Source: Lachnoclostridium sp. UBA1308
GTDB lineage: Bacteria > Bacillota > Clostridia > Lachnospirales > Lachnospiraceae
NCBI GenBank assembly: GCA_002307215.1
Contig: DBTU01000039.1
Span: 12,041-76,040 of the forward strand
Direction: 5' to 3'
DNA length: 64,000 nt
Part shown: positions 54,353-63,158 of the stretch, piece after piece
How positions within the stretch are numbered: the stretch's first letter is position 1
Layout of the letters: the number at the start of each line of letters is the position of its first letter
The notes under the pieces: generated by a model
Told to the model about the DNA's origin: nothing
What the model saw: only the letters and a program-made list of their open reading frames with translations
Database searches by the model: none
Made by a program: the position numbers and the translations under genes

Positions 54353-55138
54353 TTACGAAGCCAGATCACGTTTATTGTAATACCATAACCCCAATACGAT
54401 ACAAATAATTGTTGTACCGACTCCAATCCAAATCAAGGGTTGTTCTATGCTGCGAGTGCCCATCACATCCGCAGCATTGGCGTAATAAAAAGGGGTAACG
54501 TATTTCGCAAACTTTAATTGTTCCAGTACCCGTGACATCATATCCAGGAAATAGAACAGCATTGCTACACCGAGGCCAATTCCCATGTTAATTTTTTTAG
54601 TAAAAGCGGACAATAGGATACTGATTGCAGCAATTTCAAATTGCATCACGAATTGTGCAAGATGATATAGAAGGATCTCCTTTAAGGCTAACTTAGCACC
54701 GATTAATGGAAAGGAAAGTAGCCCTAATAATAAATTTACAACATTAAAGGAAAGAATAATGAGAAAGACTGCCGCAACCTTCTGCAATACAATACTTACT
54801 CTGCTGTAGGGAAGGGTGTAAAGAAACTCCGAGGTATGCCCACCTTCCTCTTTTGATAGTAGACCGATCCCTATCATTGCAGCAAATAAAGCTCCTCCCA
54901 GAGATAAAATTGCACCGACATAGACGCCGTAAAATCCAAGAGGCTCAGCCATGCTTAATCGATCCATACCAAAGGCGGTTGTAAGTGCACCCATATTAGC
55001 ATAAGCCTCCATTGCCTTGTTCATGGAAGCTTGTAAGCTGGGATACATTAACATAAAACCAAAATCCATACCGGCAATAATAATAGTCCAAATTAAAAAA
55101 GTTTTCAAATTTGCTTTTAATTCATGTTTGATAATCAT
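54353..55138 (-). CDS. ABC-2 type permease
   Basis: 261 residues with six helices. Layout IIKHELKANLKTFLIWTIIIAGMDFGFMLMYP, LSKEEGGHTSEFLYTLPYSRVSIVLQKVAAVFLII and a C-terminal helix pair, as in ABC-2 permeases of bacitracin- or lantibiotic-type exporters. It is the membrane partner of the ATPase whose stop it overlaps by 4 bp. Last gene of the LytTR-led operon. Confidence 0.88.
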   Translation of the reverse strand: MIIKHELKANLKTFLIWTIIIAGMDFGFMLMYPSLQASMNKAMEAYANMGALTTAFGMDRLSMAEPLGFYGVYVGAILSLGGALFAAMIGIGLLSKEEGGHTSEFLYTLPYSRVSIVLQKVAAVFLIILSFNVVNLLLGLLSFPLIGAKLALKEILLYHLAQFVMQFEIAAISILLSAFTKKINMGIGLGVAMLFYFLDMMSRVLEQLKFAKYVTPFYYANAADVMGTRSIEQPLIWIGVGTTIICIVLGLWYYNKRDLAS

Positions 55139-56019
55139 TTTGTCTCCCCTGCCTTTTCATAATAATGCATGAAGATTTCCTCCATGGAAGGCTCTTCGAT
55201 GATAACGTCAACCACTTCAATATTATATAAAGCGGTAAGTAACATTTTTATATTTCCCTGATACAGAAAGCTTACGCTGTCTTCCTCTTCATTCAAACCC
55301 ACAACACCTGCGAGCGTGGGTACTTTGGATATACCCCGAAGTAGGACTTTTCGAGCACTGGTCTTTGTCAGATTGCTGACAGAATCCATAGCAATAATTT
55401 TTCCGTCTTTAATAATAGCCGCATTGTTGCAGTAGTTTTGTATCTCTGACAGCACATGTGAGGAAAAGAAAATAGTTGCGCCCGCTTTGTTTGATTCTGA
55501 CAGTAATGCAAAAAATTCTTTTTGCATTAACGGATCAAGTCCTGAGGTCGGTTCATCCAATATGTATAGGTCCGGAGAGTGCTGCATCGCACAGACAATA
55601 CTGATCTTTTTTCGATTACCAAGAGACAAATCTTCAATTCTTTTTACAGTGTCTACCTTCAGCCTTTCGCACAATTCTCCGGCTTTATCACTGCAATCCG
55701 TCTTATACGCATCGGCTGACATTTTAATTATTTCTGATACCCGCATTCTGGGATAAAACATTGCCTCGGAAGGCATATAACCAATTTTTTTTAGAATATT
55801 TACCTTCTCTGCATCAATGTCCATACCCAGCAGCTTTATTGAACCTGAGTTTTTCTTAATGAGTCCAAGCATAGACCTTATGGTGGTTGATTTACCGGCC
55901 CCATTAGGTCCGATGAATCCATAAAAGTCACCTTTCTGTACATTGATGCTGATTTTGGAAACTCCTCGCGCAGCTCCGTATGTTTTCACTAAGTCCTTAA
56001 TCTCAATTGCATTTTCCAT
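55135..56019 (-). CDS. ABC exporter ATPase (BcrA/CcmA-like)
   Basis: 294 residues. Walker A GPNGAGKST, Q-loop MPSEAMFYPRM, signature LSLGNRKKISIVCAM (the usual LSGGQ is LSLGN here), Walker B LYILDEPTSGLDPL, H-loop SSHVLSEIQ. With the permease it forms an export or self-protection ABC system. The ATG at 56019 has GAGGTG 7 nt upstream; a GTG at 56025 overlapping the previous stop is an alternative. Confidence 0.9.
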   Translation of the reverse strand: MENAIEIKDLVKTYGAARGVSKISINVQKGDFYGFIGPNGAGKSTTIRSMLGLIKKNSGSIKLLGMDIDAEKVNILKKIGYMPSEAMFYPRMRVSEIIKMSADAYKTDCSDKAGELCERLKVDTVKRIEDLSLGNRKKISIVCAMQHSPDLYILDEPTSGLDPLMQKEFFALLSESNKAGATIFFSSHVLSEIQNYCNNAAIIKDGKIIAMDSVSNLTKTSARKVLLRGISKVPTLAGVVGLNEEEDSVSFLYQGNIKMLLTALYNIEVVDVIIEEPSMEEIFMHYYEKAGETK

Positions 56020-56021
56020 GA

Positions 56022-56489
56022 TCACACCTCATTTTCTTCAATTTTGCTGTTACCCTTATACTTAGCAAGTTGTTCATTTAATTTTTGTGTATCATATTTT
56101 TTCCCTAGCTTTAATATAATCCATACGGTCAGGTAGGAGAGAATAAGCATTGCATAGATTGTAATTGACGCCCATAGCGGCATCCCTTCAAACCAGCCTC
56201 CAAGAACACTCACTGCTGCGATTACTATTACTGAAATCACACTGATGAAAGTTGCTCTTAGTATAAAAGCTTTTTCACTATACTCCTTATCATCATCCAA
56301 GATAAGTTTTTGCAGGGTAGATAGTGCGTAAATGGTTACATACATTTCAAAGACAACGAATATATCCACGTTTTTCGTTCCGATTATTAATCGTGTAATA
56401 CAATACATTAAGAAAATAACCGCAAAATAAGTGCTGGCGATAAAATCATTTTTGAGTTCCCAGATACAATATCCAATTATTTTTTTCAT
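56022..56489 (-). CDS. Four-helix membrane protein of the LytTR operon (DUF3021-like)
   Basis: 155 residues with helices at ~17-35, ~43-60, ~78-97 and ~104-125, then a charged tail. Length, topology and place directly behind a LytTR gene fit DUF3021-like proteins, which often act as membrane partners restraining the DNA-binding protein. It overlaps the LytTR gene by 4 bp. Function is inferred from context only. Confidence 0.7.
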   Translation of the reverse strand: MKKIIGYCIWELKNDFIASTYFAVIFLMYCITRLIIGTKNVDIFVVFEMYVTIYALSTLQKLILDDDKEYSEKAFILRATFISVISVIVIAAVSVLGGWFEGMPLWASITIYAMLILSYLTVWIILKLGKKYDTQKLNEQLAKYKGNSKIEENEV

Positions 56490-56938
56490 AAGCTTCCGGC
56501 CTCCTTTAAGACTATTCTAAATTGCTTCACATAATGTCGCGATATTAGGATGTGCTCCCCACTCGATAGTAGTGCATCGATTCGGTTACCAAATTCACTT
56601 TTTAGACTTTTGATGGAGTTAATATTTAACACCATGGATTTAGAGCATCTGAAGAATCCTGCTCCAGAGAATATATTTTCAATTTCATTTAGGGTATAAG
56701 TAGATCTGTAAACTTGCTTCTCAGTATATATGAAAACAACTCCTTCGACACTTTCACAGTAGAGGACCTCACCCTGTTCGATTACGTGCTCCGTTTGTTC
56801 AATGAAACCTAACAGCTTCTTTTTTTGCATATTCAAAAGAGACAAAATATTTTGTACCTTATCATCAATTTCCCTACACCGAATTATTATTTCGGGCTCC
56901 GGATCATAGGCATTGTTTTTATCAATCTTAATATTCAT
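56486..56938 (-). CDS. LytTR-domain transcriptional regulator
   Basis: 150 residues without a receiver domain. The C-terminal LytTR DNA-binding fold covers ~50-150: VLYCESVEGVVFIYTEKQVYRSTYTLNEIENIF, FFRCSKSMVLNINSIKSL, ISRHYVKQFRIVLKEA. It probably controls its own operon of membrane protein, ATPase and permease. The ATG at 56938 follows GGGGGAG closely; an ATG at 56959 with GGATAA is equally possible, adding seven residues. Confidence 0.88.
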   Translation of the reverse strand: MNIKIDKNNAYDPEPEIIIRCREIDDKVQNILSLLNMQKKKLLGFIEQTEHVIEQGEVLYCESVEGVVFIYTEKQVYRSTYTLNEIENIFSGAGFFRCSKSMVLNINSIKSLKSEFGNRIDALLSSGEHILISRHYVKQFRIVLKEAGSL

Positions 56939-57129
56939 TGGCTCCCCCTTCAAATTCATTTATCCTACCTATTTTCTTATACAATACTCTATATACAAAT
57001 GCAATGCAATTTCCGGTAGGATGCAGTTTTAGAGGATTAAGTTGCAGATTTCGCTTTCGTTAAATGAGGTAGCTGGGATGAAATTTACATTTAGGCTGAT
57101 AGTATATATATGATCACTCCACCCAACAA

Positions 57130-57164
57130 GTAAACCCCTGTTACGTTATGTAACGGGAGTTTAC
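57130..57164. terminator. Strong hairpin near the 57.2-kb fragments
   Basis: GTAAACCCCTGTTAC / GTAACGGGAGTTTAC with a 5-nt loop. It follows the stop of the minus-strand frame at 57177 and probably terminates transcription. Confidence 0.65.
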
Positions 57165-57176
57165 ATTGCTCTGATT

Positions 57177-57482
57177 TTATTGGTGAAAGAGATATTGATA
57201 CTTCCTTATTTGTTGTCGGATAGTGTCTTCGGTGCGTTCCAGTATCCATTCGTCATAAATATCATGAAATTTGTCGAGCTCTTCTTTAACATCCCTCATT
57301 TGAAAGGTGAAGTTAAGCTGATGACCGTATAAAGCAACGACCTCATCTGCCTGCTCCTCGAAGTCTAAAGCAAATGGTTTTGCTTGAATGCGGGAAGTAC
57401 ATTCGGCGACACTTGTACCTTGTAAAAAGTCTGTGGATGCGTGGATGTATATGGTGGCGCGAAATCTCTGAACTGGGATCAT
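57177..57482 (-). pseudogene. Gene fragment of unknown family
   Basis: A 101-codon frame whose last ~65 residues look strongly coding (FEEQADEVVALYGHQLNF ... YDEWILERTEDTIRQQIR). The first ~35 residues do not, and lack a ribosome-binding site. The end is followed by a hairpin terminator. I do not recognise the family. It abuts another fragment on the opposite strand, so its 5' part was probably lost in a rearrangement. Confidence 0.4.
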
Positions 57483-57788
57483 AAGAAATATCCGAATCTG
57501 TTACTTAAGGATCTTTTCACGGTAAATGATATCGAGACAGAAGAATTGAATGAAAATATGTCGGATGAAAATTTTATGAAGAAACATTTAGTTAGTATGT
57601 TGCGCTACATGTCTAAACAAGGAAAATTCTTTTCCATGATGAAGGAAGATATCGATACCTACTCAAATGCTGCAGATTATGTGGAGAAGAACGGGCTGAC
57701 AGTTTATGGCTTTGTAGTATTAGTGGATAAGGATGAATTACTAAAAATAGATGAAGTTTATTTAATCTATACTCAGCCTTTAAAATAA
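57441..57788 (+). pseudogene. C-terminal fragment of an anti-sigma/sigma-regulator protein
   Basis: 115 codons. YPNLLLKDLFTVNDIETEE ... MLRYMSKQGKFFSMM ... YVEKNGLTVYGFVVLVDKDELLKI resembles the C-terminal domain of sigma-factor regulators (Sigma_reg_C), membrane anti-sigma proteins of ~300 residues. The N-terminal cytoplasmic part and transmembrane helix are missing, and no promoter or ribosome-binding site precedes the apparent GTG start. A broken gene is likely. Confidence 0.5.
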
Positions 57789-58067
57789 AACAACGAATTA
57801 TATTGATTTTTTCAACAGCACCATCTGCCGAATAGGCAGGTGGTTTTTATTGTTCATATGCGAAAGAGCATAGTATTTAGGAATGAGATAAGCTTATATT
57901 AGTAATGGGATTAATAATAAAGTTGTAAAGATAATTATCAATAAAGTTAGAATTAAAGTTAGAAATAAAATAGGATAAATAATTATAATATAAGTATGAA
58001 ATATAATTATAAAAATATATTGAGTAATAATTATAAATATAATTAGAATAATAATATCTATAATATG

Positions 58068-58096
58068 TTGACAAATATATATAATAAAAGTATAAT
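58068..58096 (+). promoter_or_regulatory. Promoter of the antitoxin gene
   Basis: -35 TTGACA (58068-58073), 17-bp spacer, -10 TATAAT (58091-58096), both consensus. The preceding 57895-58067 is extremely AT-rich and has no gene. Confidence 0.8.
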
Positions 58097-58130
58097 AAAT
58101 CTATAGAAATTATTGGAGAGGGATAAAGTA

Positions 58131-58394
58131 ATGAATATTCTGACAAAAGCAATCGTCTCAAACTCTGAAATGATAAAAAATTATAAAGCATGTAGGGAGA
58201 AAGCAGAAGGTTTTGGAAAAATATTTGTTTTTAAAAACAACCAACCCGATGCTGTATTGTTTTCTATAGCTGAATATGAGAGACTATCTTCATTTATTGA
58301 ATTTCTCGAAAGCCTTGAAGAAGAAGAAATTCTTAAGGTTACAGAGTCCTTATTAAAAGGCGAAAGTGGGAAAAGACACTCGGTGGTTCAATGA
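58131..58394 (+). CDS. Phd/YefM-type antitoxin, toxin partner missing
   Basis: 87 residues. The N-terminal Phd/YefM DNA-binding fold (ILTKAIVSNSEMIKNYKACREKAEGFGKIFVFKNNQPDAVLFSIAEYERLSSFIEFLE) is followed by an acidic helix that would normally cover the toxin. GGAGAGGG lies before the ATG at 58131. At the stop an ATGA overlap begins a five-codon frame (MINEL) that ends at once, as though the toxin gene were lost. Antitoxins of this type repress their own promoter. Confidence 0.82.
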   Translation: MNILTKAIVSNSEMIKNYKACREKAEGFGKIFVFKNNQPDAVLFSIAEYERLSSFIEFLESLEEEEILKVTESLLKGESGKRHSVVQ

Positions 58395-58464
58395 TTAATG
58401 AATTGTAATTAAGTAAAAAACGAACTGTAATATGGAATTATGAAAATTAAATAAAAAAATCTTT

Positions 58465-58499
58465 AGGGTGGTACTCACATTTTAGAGTGCCACCTTTTT
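58465..58499 (+). terminator. Terminator after the antitoxin
   Basis: Stem AGGGTGGTACTC / GAGTGCCACCT followed by TTTT. Confidence 0.85.
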
Positions 58500-58542
58500 A
58501 TCATAAAATATCATGAATATTAAAGATGAATAAAATAAAAAC

Positions 58543-58788
58543 ATGAAAAGAGAAGATATGATGAAAAATGATCCAAATACAATTGAGAAAATAAAGAATA
58601 CATTGGAAATGGAAGCAGACACGATAAAAAACGCTACAGTTAAAGTTGAGAAAGAATTAGGTAAGGCTATGAAAGATGCTCATGAAAAAACCGAAAATGT
58701 GAAAGAAGAAGTGAAGGACGGTATTCATAAAACGAAAAGAGTTATTAACAAAACCAAGAAAAATATTACTAAAGGATTAGATAACTAA
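58543..58788 (+). CDS. Small Lys/Glu-rich helical protein
   Basis: 81 residues, almost wholly charged helix (MEADTIKNATVKVEKELGKAMKDAHEKTENVKEEVKDGIHKTKRVINKTKKNITKGL), without hydrophobic segments. It resembles the amphipathic tails of YtxH- or CsbD-like stress proteins, but no family can be fixed. The start is uncertain: ATG 58543 has no good ribosome-binding site, while ATGs at 58558/58561 follow AGAGAAG. It is grouped with two small membrane-protein genes. Confidence 0.55.
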   Translation: MKREDMMKNDPNTIEKIKNTLEMEADTIKNATVKVEKELGKAMKDAHEKTENVKEEVKDGIHKTKRVINKTKKNITKGLDN

Positions 58789-58849
58789 TAAAGTGAATAG
58801 AATCAACTTGTATATCTTATAATATTTAAAAGAAAGAGAGGCGTTATCT

Positions 58850-58999
58850 ATGTTATATACCATAGCAGCAATTTTTATTATATTATGGCTTTTTGGTGTA
58901 GTTACTTCATATACCATGGGTGGGTTTATACATATTCTTCTTGTTATTGCCATCATTTCAATATTAATAAGATTAATTAGAGGAAAAAAGATTTTTTAA
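58850..58999 (+). CDS. lmo0937-family small membrane protein
   Basis: 49 residues: MLYTIAAIFIILWLFGVVTS, then YTMGGFIHILLVIAIISILI, then RLIRGKKIF. The two-helix pattern with GGFIHILLVIA is characteristic of the lmo0937 (DUF5670) family, small stress-associated membrane proteins of unknown mechanism. GAGAGG lies upstream of the ATG. It is followed after 57 bp by a YggT-family gene. Confidence 0.85.
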   Translation: MLYTIAAIFIILWLFGVVTSYTMGGFIHILLVIAIISILIRLIRGKKIF

Positions 59000-59056
59000 T
59001 CGACAGTACACAGCTAAATAAGAGTCAGATGAAAAATATAAATTGGAGGGACACAA

Positions 59057-59521
59057 ATGGAAAATGTAATTTATGGAAATAGAGTTTCTGCAATTATGGA
59101 AATAGAAAATCAAAGAGATAAAGAATTGGACAACAAATCATATAATGAAATAGATGTACAAAGCAGTGAAATAAAGAAGAAACAAAGATTTGTTGGAAAT
59201 AAGGACAGTAATTCGAAAATCGTGAAATACATTTATTATCTACTTGGAGTATTAGAAGTTTTCTTCGCCTTTCGGTTCATATTTAAAATTCTCGGAGCAA
59301 ATGCGGAGAGTACTTTTGTTTCCTTTATATATTCATCAACCAATCTATTTCTGGCTCCGTTTGCCGGCATATTCAGATTCGCTGTAGCCGATGGAATAGA
59401 AACAAAATCAGTATTAGAACCAAACCTTATTATCGGAATGATTGTGTATGCTTTATTGGCATTGGGTATTGCTAAATTGATTGAGATTAATAGAAAAAAC
59501 AATAATACTCCATCGCTATAA
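59057..59521 (+). CDS. YggT-family membrane protein with long N-terminal extension
   Basis: 154 residues. The first ~50 are hydrophilic and charged (cytosolic tail). From ~55 comes the YggT domain: VKYIYYLLGVLEVFFAFRFIFKILGANAESTFVSFIYSSTNLFLAPFAGIF and a final helix LIIGMIVYALLALGIAKLIEI. YggT proteins are linked to envelope and osmotic stress and, in Gram-positives, to division-site assembly. GGAGGG lies 7 nt before the ATG. Together with the two preceding small genes it forms a stress-type cluster. Confidence 0.83.
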   Translation: MENVIYGNRVSAIMEIENQRDKELDNKSYNEIDVQSSEIKKKQRFVGNKDSNSKIVKYIYYLLGVLEVFFAFRFIFKILGANAESTFVSFIYSSTNLFLAPFAGIFRFAVADGIETKSVLEPNLIIGMIVYALLALGIAKLIEINRKNNNTPSL

Positions 59522-59844
59522 CCACATATTACCTGAGGATTGTACAAAAATAGTGCAAGCCCATATAAACATTGAATTTCCTATTTGAATGCTTGCATAG
59601 TCTCAGCCGGCTTCATATCCTTACCATAAATATTTAAGTTTGAACTTGGGGTAGCAGTTGCTATCCCTTTCTCTATTTTCAGCTACTCTTTTATTTCGAG
59701 ATATACAAGAACAAGTGAATTATGCATAAATGAAAAACGCTAGCGAATATATTTTATTATTGATTTTAACATAATAGACATGAAAATTTCTACGTTGTAT
59801 ATTACTGTTAATTTTCCTTAATCTTTTCAGAAGTGAGGGAGAAA
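59522..59844. other. Gene-free stretch before the DUF362 gene
   Basis: About 320 bp, AT-rich; no strong hairpin, frame or promoter that I can support. The ribosome-binding site GAGGGAG for the next gene is at its end. Confidence 0.5.
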
Positions 59845-62232
59845 ATGAATACCAAATCAGTGCTTTATTCAAATGAATTCATCAATTCACAGATAGACAA
59901 AATGAATCTTGATTCTGCTGGGGAACCAATATCCGGAGTCAAGTTGGATGCTACAGAGGCATATGATCAGATACCCGAATTACTGCAGCGATACATAAAC
60001 AACAGCGATGAAACAGCCTGGAGAGAGATAGTAAGTAAAATCGATTATATCTATTATAATATCGATATTGCCTTATCAGGGCTGGATAAAGTGACTGATT
60101 TCTGTCAAGAGGTTTTAGTTCAGATTAACACCGGTAAGAAATTACTATTTAAGCCGAATTTACTCGCTCCGAATGCCATCGATGAGAAGGCACATTGTCA
60201 GGGGGGAGGATGTGTCTATAGTACCCAATGGACTTTCGTTGCAGCTGTAATGAGATGGTTCCACGATAAATTGCAACTATATTATTCTCAAATGACAGTG
60301 GCTGAAGCTTCCCCCTATATTATTACGCTATCACACAATTATAGCATTGCCGCAGGGAGAAAAATTACAACGGAGGAAGTAATCGAAGGAAGAAGCGGAG
60401 ATTTTTACGGTGGATGGGGTTTTTATTTCGTACGAAAGTATTTATCTGAATGTCAGCCGATATATCCGGGTGATGATCCAATGAAGGGCTATGAAGCCAG
60501 CATAACAGGCAATTACATACCTCCCGGTAGAGCGGGTGATAGGCTGATGGTTTATGACTTGAATCAAATTCAGGAGGATATAACCAGGGGTAGAACTGTA
60601 CCTGTTCCGGAGGGCATTAACTATAATGAGATTACAATTCATAAAGCAGTTATAGGAGGTAATCCGAGTGATGACAAGGATATAAGTGATTACCCGGGCT
60701 GTATTCTTATAAATCTTCCCAAGTTAAAGATTCATGCGCAGGATCTTATTACAAATGCTATTAAGAACCTTGGTATTGGACTATACCCGATGAAAAGTGC
60801 CGAAGGAGAAGCTGAAAACAATACAGATTGGAAATATGCATTTCCTGATACACAAAATCCGAGTTTAAAAGCAAAGCTACCTCATTCGCGCTGGGTGATA
60901 CCGTTGGATGATAAAACCTGCCTACCGTTAACAAATGATGAGGGAGAAATGTTGATATCTAAAACAGGAGGTATATCGGGGACGCAATGTGATATTATCA
61001 GAGCAGTTCAGAATCAAAATATAGATATGATTCATATTACAGATGCAATCTATGTTTTAAATATAAGTCATGATCCGGGAGCAGTGCCTGAGATTATACC
61101 GGAAGGATATGTTTGGGCATCTCTTGACTGTGTCGCTCTGGATTTCTTCTGTGCAAGATATTGCTTTAAGACGGTTCCTATGTATAAAGCACTAAAGTTG
61201 CAACAGGAAAATAATTGGATCACTGAATTTGTACGTCATGTACCGGTACCTTATATCAACGGAAAGAATATATCAACCGAAATAGGATTGGACACACCAT
61301 TATTTCGTTATGACTCCTATTGCTATGCACAGGAAAGAGGTGTTGGTCGGCTTGATTATTATGTTGTAGGCTGGGATACCCTCACAGATACTCCGCTCGC
61401 TTCCTGCAAAGGTCATTTTGGCAGAATCCGGGGTGATAAATTCATCGAAATGATGACTAGGACAATGTACTATAATCCAATGACGATACTTCATGATTTG
61501 CAAAAGACAATGTTATGTTATGCCATTGCCTGTGATACTTTAACAGGTTCTACAATATATAGTGAAATAATGGATTGCTTCGATGAAAATCAGGATGGAA
61601 TTCTAGATTATGATGAGAAGGCCGGAGGATTTGAGACAGTACAGATTTGTGTTATGTCCTACGTTTCGGATCTTAAAGCAGATCAAGCCTATGGTATATT
61701 AAAGGGAAATTACATGGGAAATGCATATTTTGCTAAGTACGGGGATAGTAAGAATAACCTTCAGGGCTATGATTATATGAAAGGCAAAATACTGATCATC
61801 AATTTGGGTGAAGCATATAAAATGTCTCAGTCAAAGGAGGTATCACCGGACCTCTTCCTACAGGGGATGCATTATGGAAGGGGAGACTGGCCCAGCTGGG
61901 AGACGGTAAAGTATTTTGTGACAACGCAATCTATTTATGGATCTCAAACAGTGAAGAATATCAGTCTTAGCTCCTTATATGGTTGTGCTTTTCAATATGC
62001 GGATAAATTACAAAATTATGGGGGCTATACCGGAAGTACCGATCAAAATTCAAGTAACCCAAATTCGATTCAAAACTATCTGCACGCTGTTTCAATGGGG
62101 GCAAATCCTTTGAACTTTACTTTATATGTGCCAAAGGGGTATGGAAGTCTGGAAGGGGTTGTAATTACTAATGTTGAGGAAACACAAAGTCCTGAGAGGT
62201 TATATACGGTACAGTATAAAGAAATTTGGTAA
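59845..62232 (+). CDS. Large DUF362-type protein with an EF-hand loop
   Basis: 795 residues, no signal peptide. A DUF362 core lies at ~285-430 (GCILINLPKLKIHAQDLITNAIKNLGIGLYPMK; DMIHITDAIYVLNISHDPGA). The EF-hand calcium loop DENQDGILDYDE begins near residue 580. The last ~200 residues have no family I know. DUF362 domains occur in iron-sulfur-linked and metabolic proteins of unknown reaction; no ferredoxin-type Cys cluster is seen here. The ATG at 59845 has GAGGGAG close by; a GTG at 59833 lies before this site. It is followed after 52 bp by an acetoacetate-decarboxylase-like gene, probably in one operon. Confidence 0.75.
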   Translation: MNTKSVLYSNEFINSQIDKMNLDSAGEPISGVKLDATEAYDQIPELLQRYINNSDETAWREIVSKIDYIYYNIDIALSGLDKVTDFCQEVLVQINTGKKLLFKPNLLAPNAIDEKAHCQGGGCVYSTQWTFVAAVMRWFHDKLQLYYSQMTVAEASPYIITLSHNYSIAAGRKITTEEVIEGRSGDFYGGWGFYFVRKYLSECQPIYPGDDPMKGYEASITGNYIPPGRAGDRLMVYDLNQIQEDITRGRTVPVPEGINYNEITIHKAVIGGNPSDDKDISDYPGCILINLPKLKIHAQDLITNAIKNLGIGLYPMKSAEGEAENNTDWKYAFPDTQNPSLKAKLPHSRWVIPLDDKTCLPLTNDEGEMLISKTGGISGTQCDIIRAVQNQNIDMIHITDAIYVLNISHDPGAVPEIIPEGYVWASLDCVALDFFCARYCFKTVPMYKALKLQQENNWITEFVRHVPVPYINGKNISTEIGLDTPLFRYDSYCYAQERGVGRLDYYVVGWDTLTDTPLASCKGHFGRIRGDKFIEMMTRTMYYNPMTILHDLQKTMLCYAIACDTLTGSTIYSEIMDCFDENQDGILDYDEKAGGFETVQICVMSYVSDLKADQAYGILKGNYMGNAYFAKYGDSKNNLQGYDYMKGKILIINLGEAYKMSQSKEVSPDLFLQGMHYGRGDWPSWETVKYFVTTQSIYGSQTVKNISLSSLYGCAFQYADKLQNYGGYTGSTDQNSSNPNSIQNYLHAVSMGANPLNFTLYVPKGYGSLEGVVITNVEETQSPERLYTVQYKEIW

Positions 62233-62284
62233 GCAGTAAATTATAGATAATTTTCCTGAATCTCATTTGCTCAAGGAGGTTAGC

Positions 62285-63082
62285 ATGTTCATATATGACG
62301 AAAATAAGAGGTATGGTTTAGCGCCGCTTTTTGGAGGCTATGAAGTCAATCCCGAGACAGTAATCTCAGCGGGTGATACAACACAATTAGCATATACGTT
62401 TACAACAGATGAAAACAGACTGAATAACTATTTGTTTCCATGTTATACATTACGAAAACCGGAAGTAACGATTGGATATTCTCAGTTTCGTAATTGTGAT
62501 TTTCTGGCAGGCTCAGGCTATAATGCTGCAATTGTTTCAATACCGGTTTATTTTCATGGAACGAAAGATCATCTGGAGGGGGATTTGAATCTTGTCGTCT
62601 GGGAAAATAAAACAATACCCATTATCGGAGGACGAGAAGAAAGCGGAATTCCGAAAATTCCTGCGGACATTGAAGATTTAAATGAATACAAAGGTCAATA
62701 CTTCACAAATCTCAGCTATAAGGGAAATACATTTTTACAAATGAAGATGTTTGAGCCGCAACCTGTAACAGGGCCTAAGTTGGAACAGCTTCAAAAAAAT
62801 GCTTTATCGTTAAATCAATTGGGATGGCGATATATTCCTAAGATTGGTGGGCCCGGAGCAGATTTAAGTCAATTAACCCTGTATCCGCAATCTTTCCAAA
62901 TTCGGAGTGCATGGACAGGTGCAGGCTCCCTTCAATGGACGAAGCTTAGCGTTGAACAGAATGAAAGAGAATATTATATCATCAATGCGCTTGCCGGATT
63001 ACCTGTGAAATCAATGGGGCCGGTTTTCATGTGTAAAGGTTCTTTTGTCTATAAGCCAGACGCAGGGCGTGTTTTGATGTAG
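62285..63082 (+). CDS. Acetoacetate-decarboxylase-family protein
   Basis: 265 residues. ADC-like pattern: YNAAIVSIPVYFHGTKDHLEGDLNLVVWENKTIPIIGGREESGIPKIPADI, with FVYKPDAGRVL at the end. In Clostridium acetobutylicum ADC, paired lysines (115 Schiff base, 116 tuning its pKa) lie in a GYPKK-like motif. Here GIPKI keeps the first Lys but has Ile for the second, so true acetoacetate decarboxylation is doubtful. ADC-like relatives also act as aldolase-dehydratases. The start at 62285 has AAGGAGG 5 nt upstream. Confidence 0.8.
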   Translation: MFIYDENKRYGLAPLFGGYEVNPETVISAGDTTQLAYTFTTDENRLNNYLFPCYTLRKPEVTIGYSQFRNCDFLAGSGYNAAIVSIPVYFHGTKDHLEGDLNLVVWENKTIPIIGGREESGIPKIPADIEDLNEYKGQYFTNLSYKGNTFLQMKMFEPQPVTGPKLEQLQKNALSLNQLGWRYIPKIGGPGADLSQLTLYPQSFQIRSAWTGAGSLQWTKLSVEQNEREYYIINALAGLPVKSMGPVFMCKGSFVYKPDAGRVLM

Positions 63083-63120
63083 TTCATCCGTCGGATTACA
63101 ATAGATAATGTATTAGCAAG

Positions 63121-63158
63121 AGTAAATAGCCTGTTGCGGATGCAACAGGCTATTTACT
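63121..63158. terminator. Hairpin after the ADC-like gene
   Basis: AGTAAATAGCCTGTTGC / GCAACAGGCTATTTACT, a perfect 17-bp stem with a 4-nt loop. No T run follows on the plus strand (AAAAAGG). It separates the DUF362-ADC pair from the collagen-like gene. The rest of 63083-63409 holds no feature I can support. Confidence 0.65.

Noticed and set aside
57877..58112. Very AT-rich block considered as an origin or gene
   Set aside because: No DnaA boxes or iterons noticed, and the Tyr/Ser/Asn-rich minus-strand frame is a composition artefact. It is best seen as upstream DNA of the antitoxin promoter.
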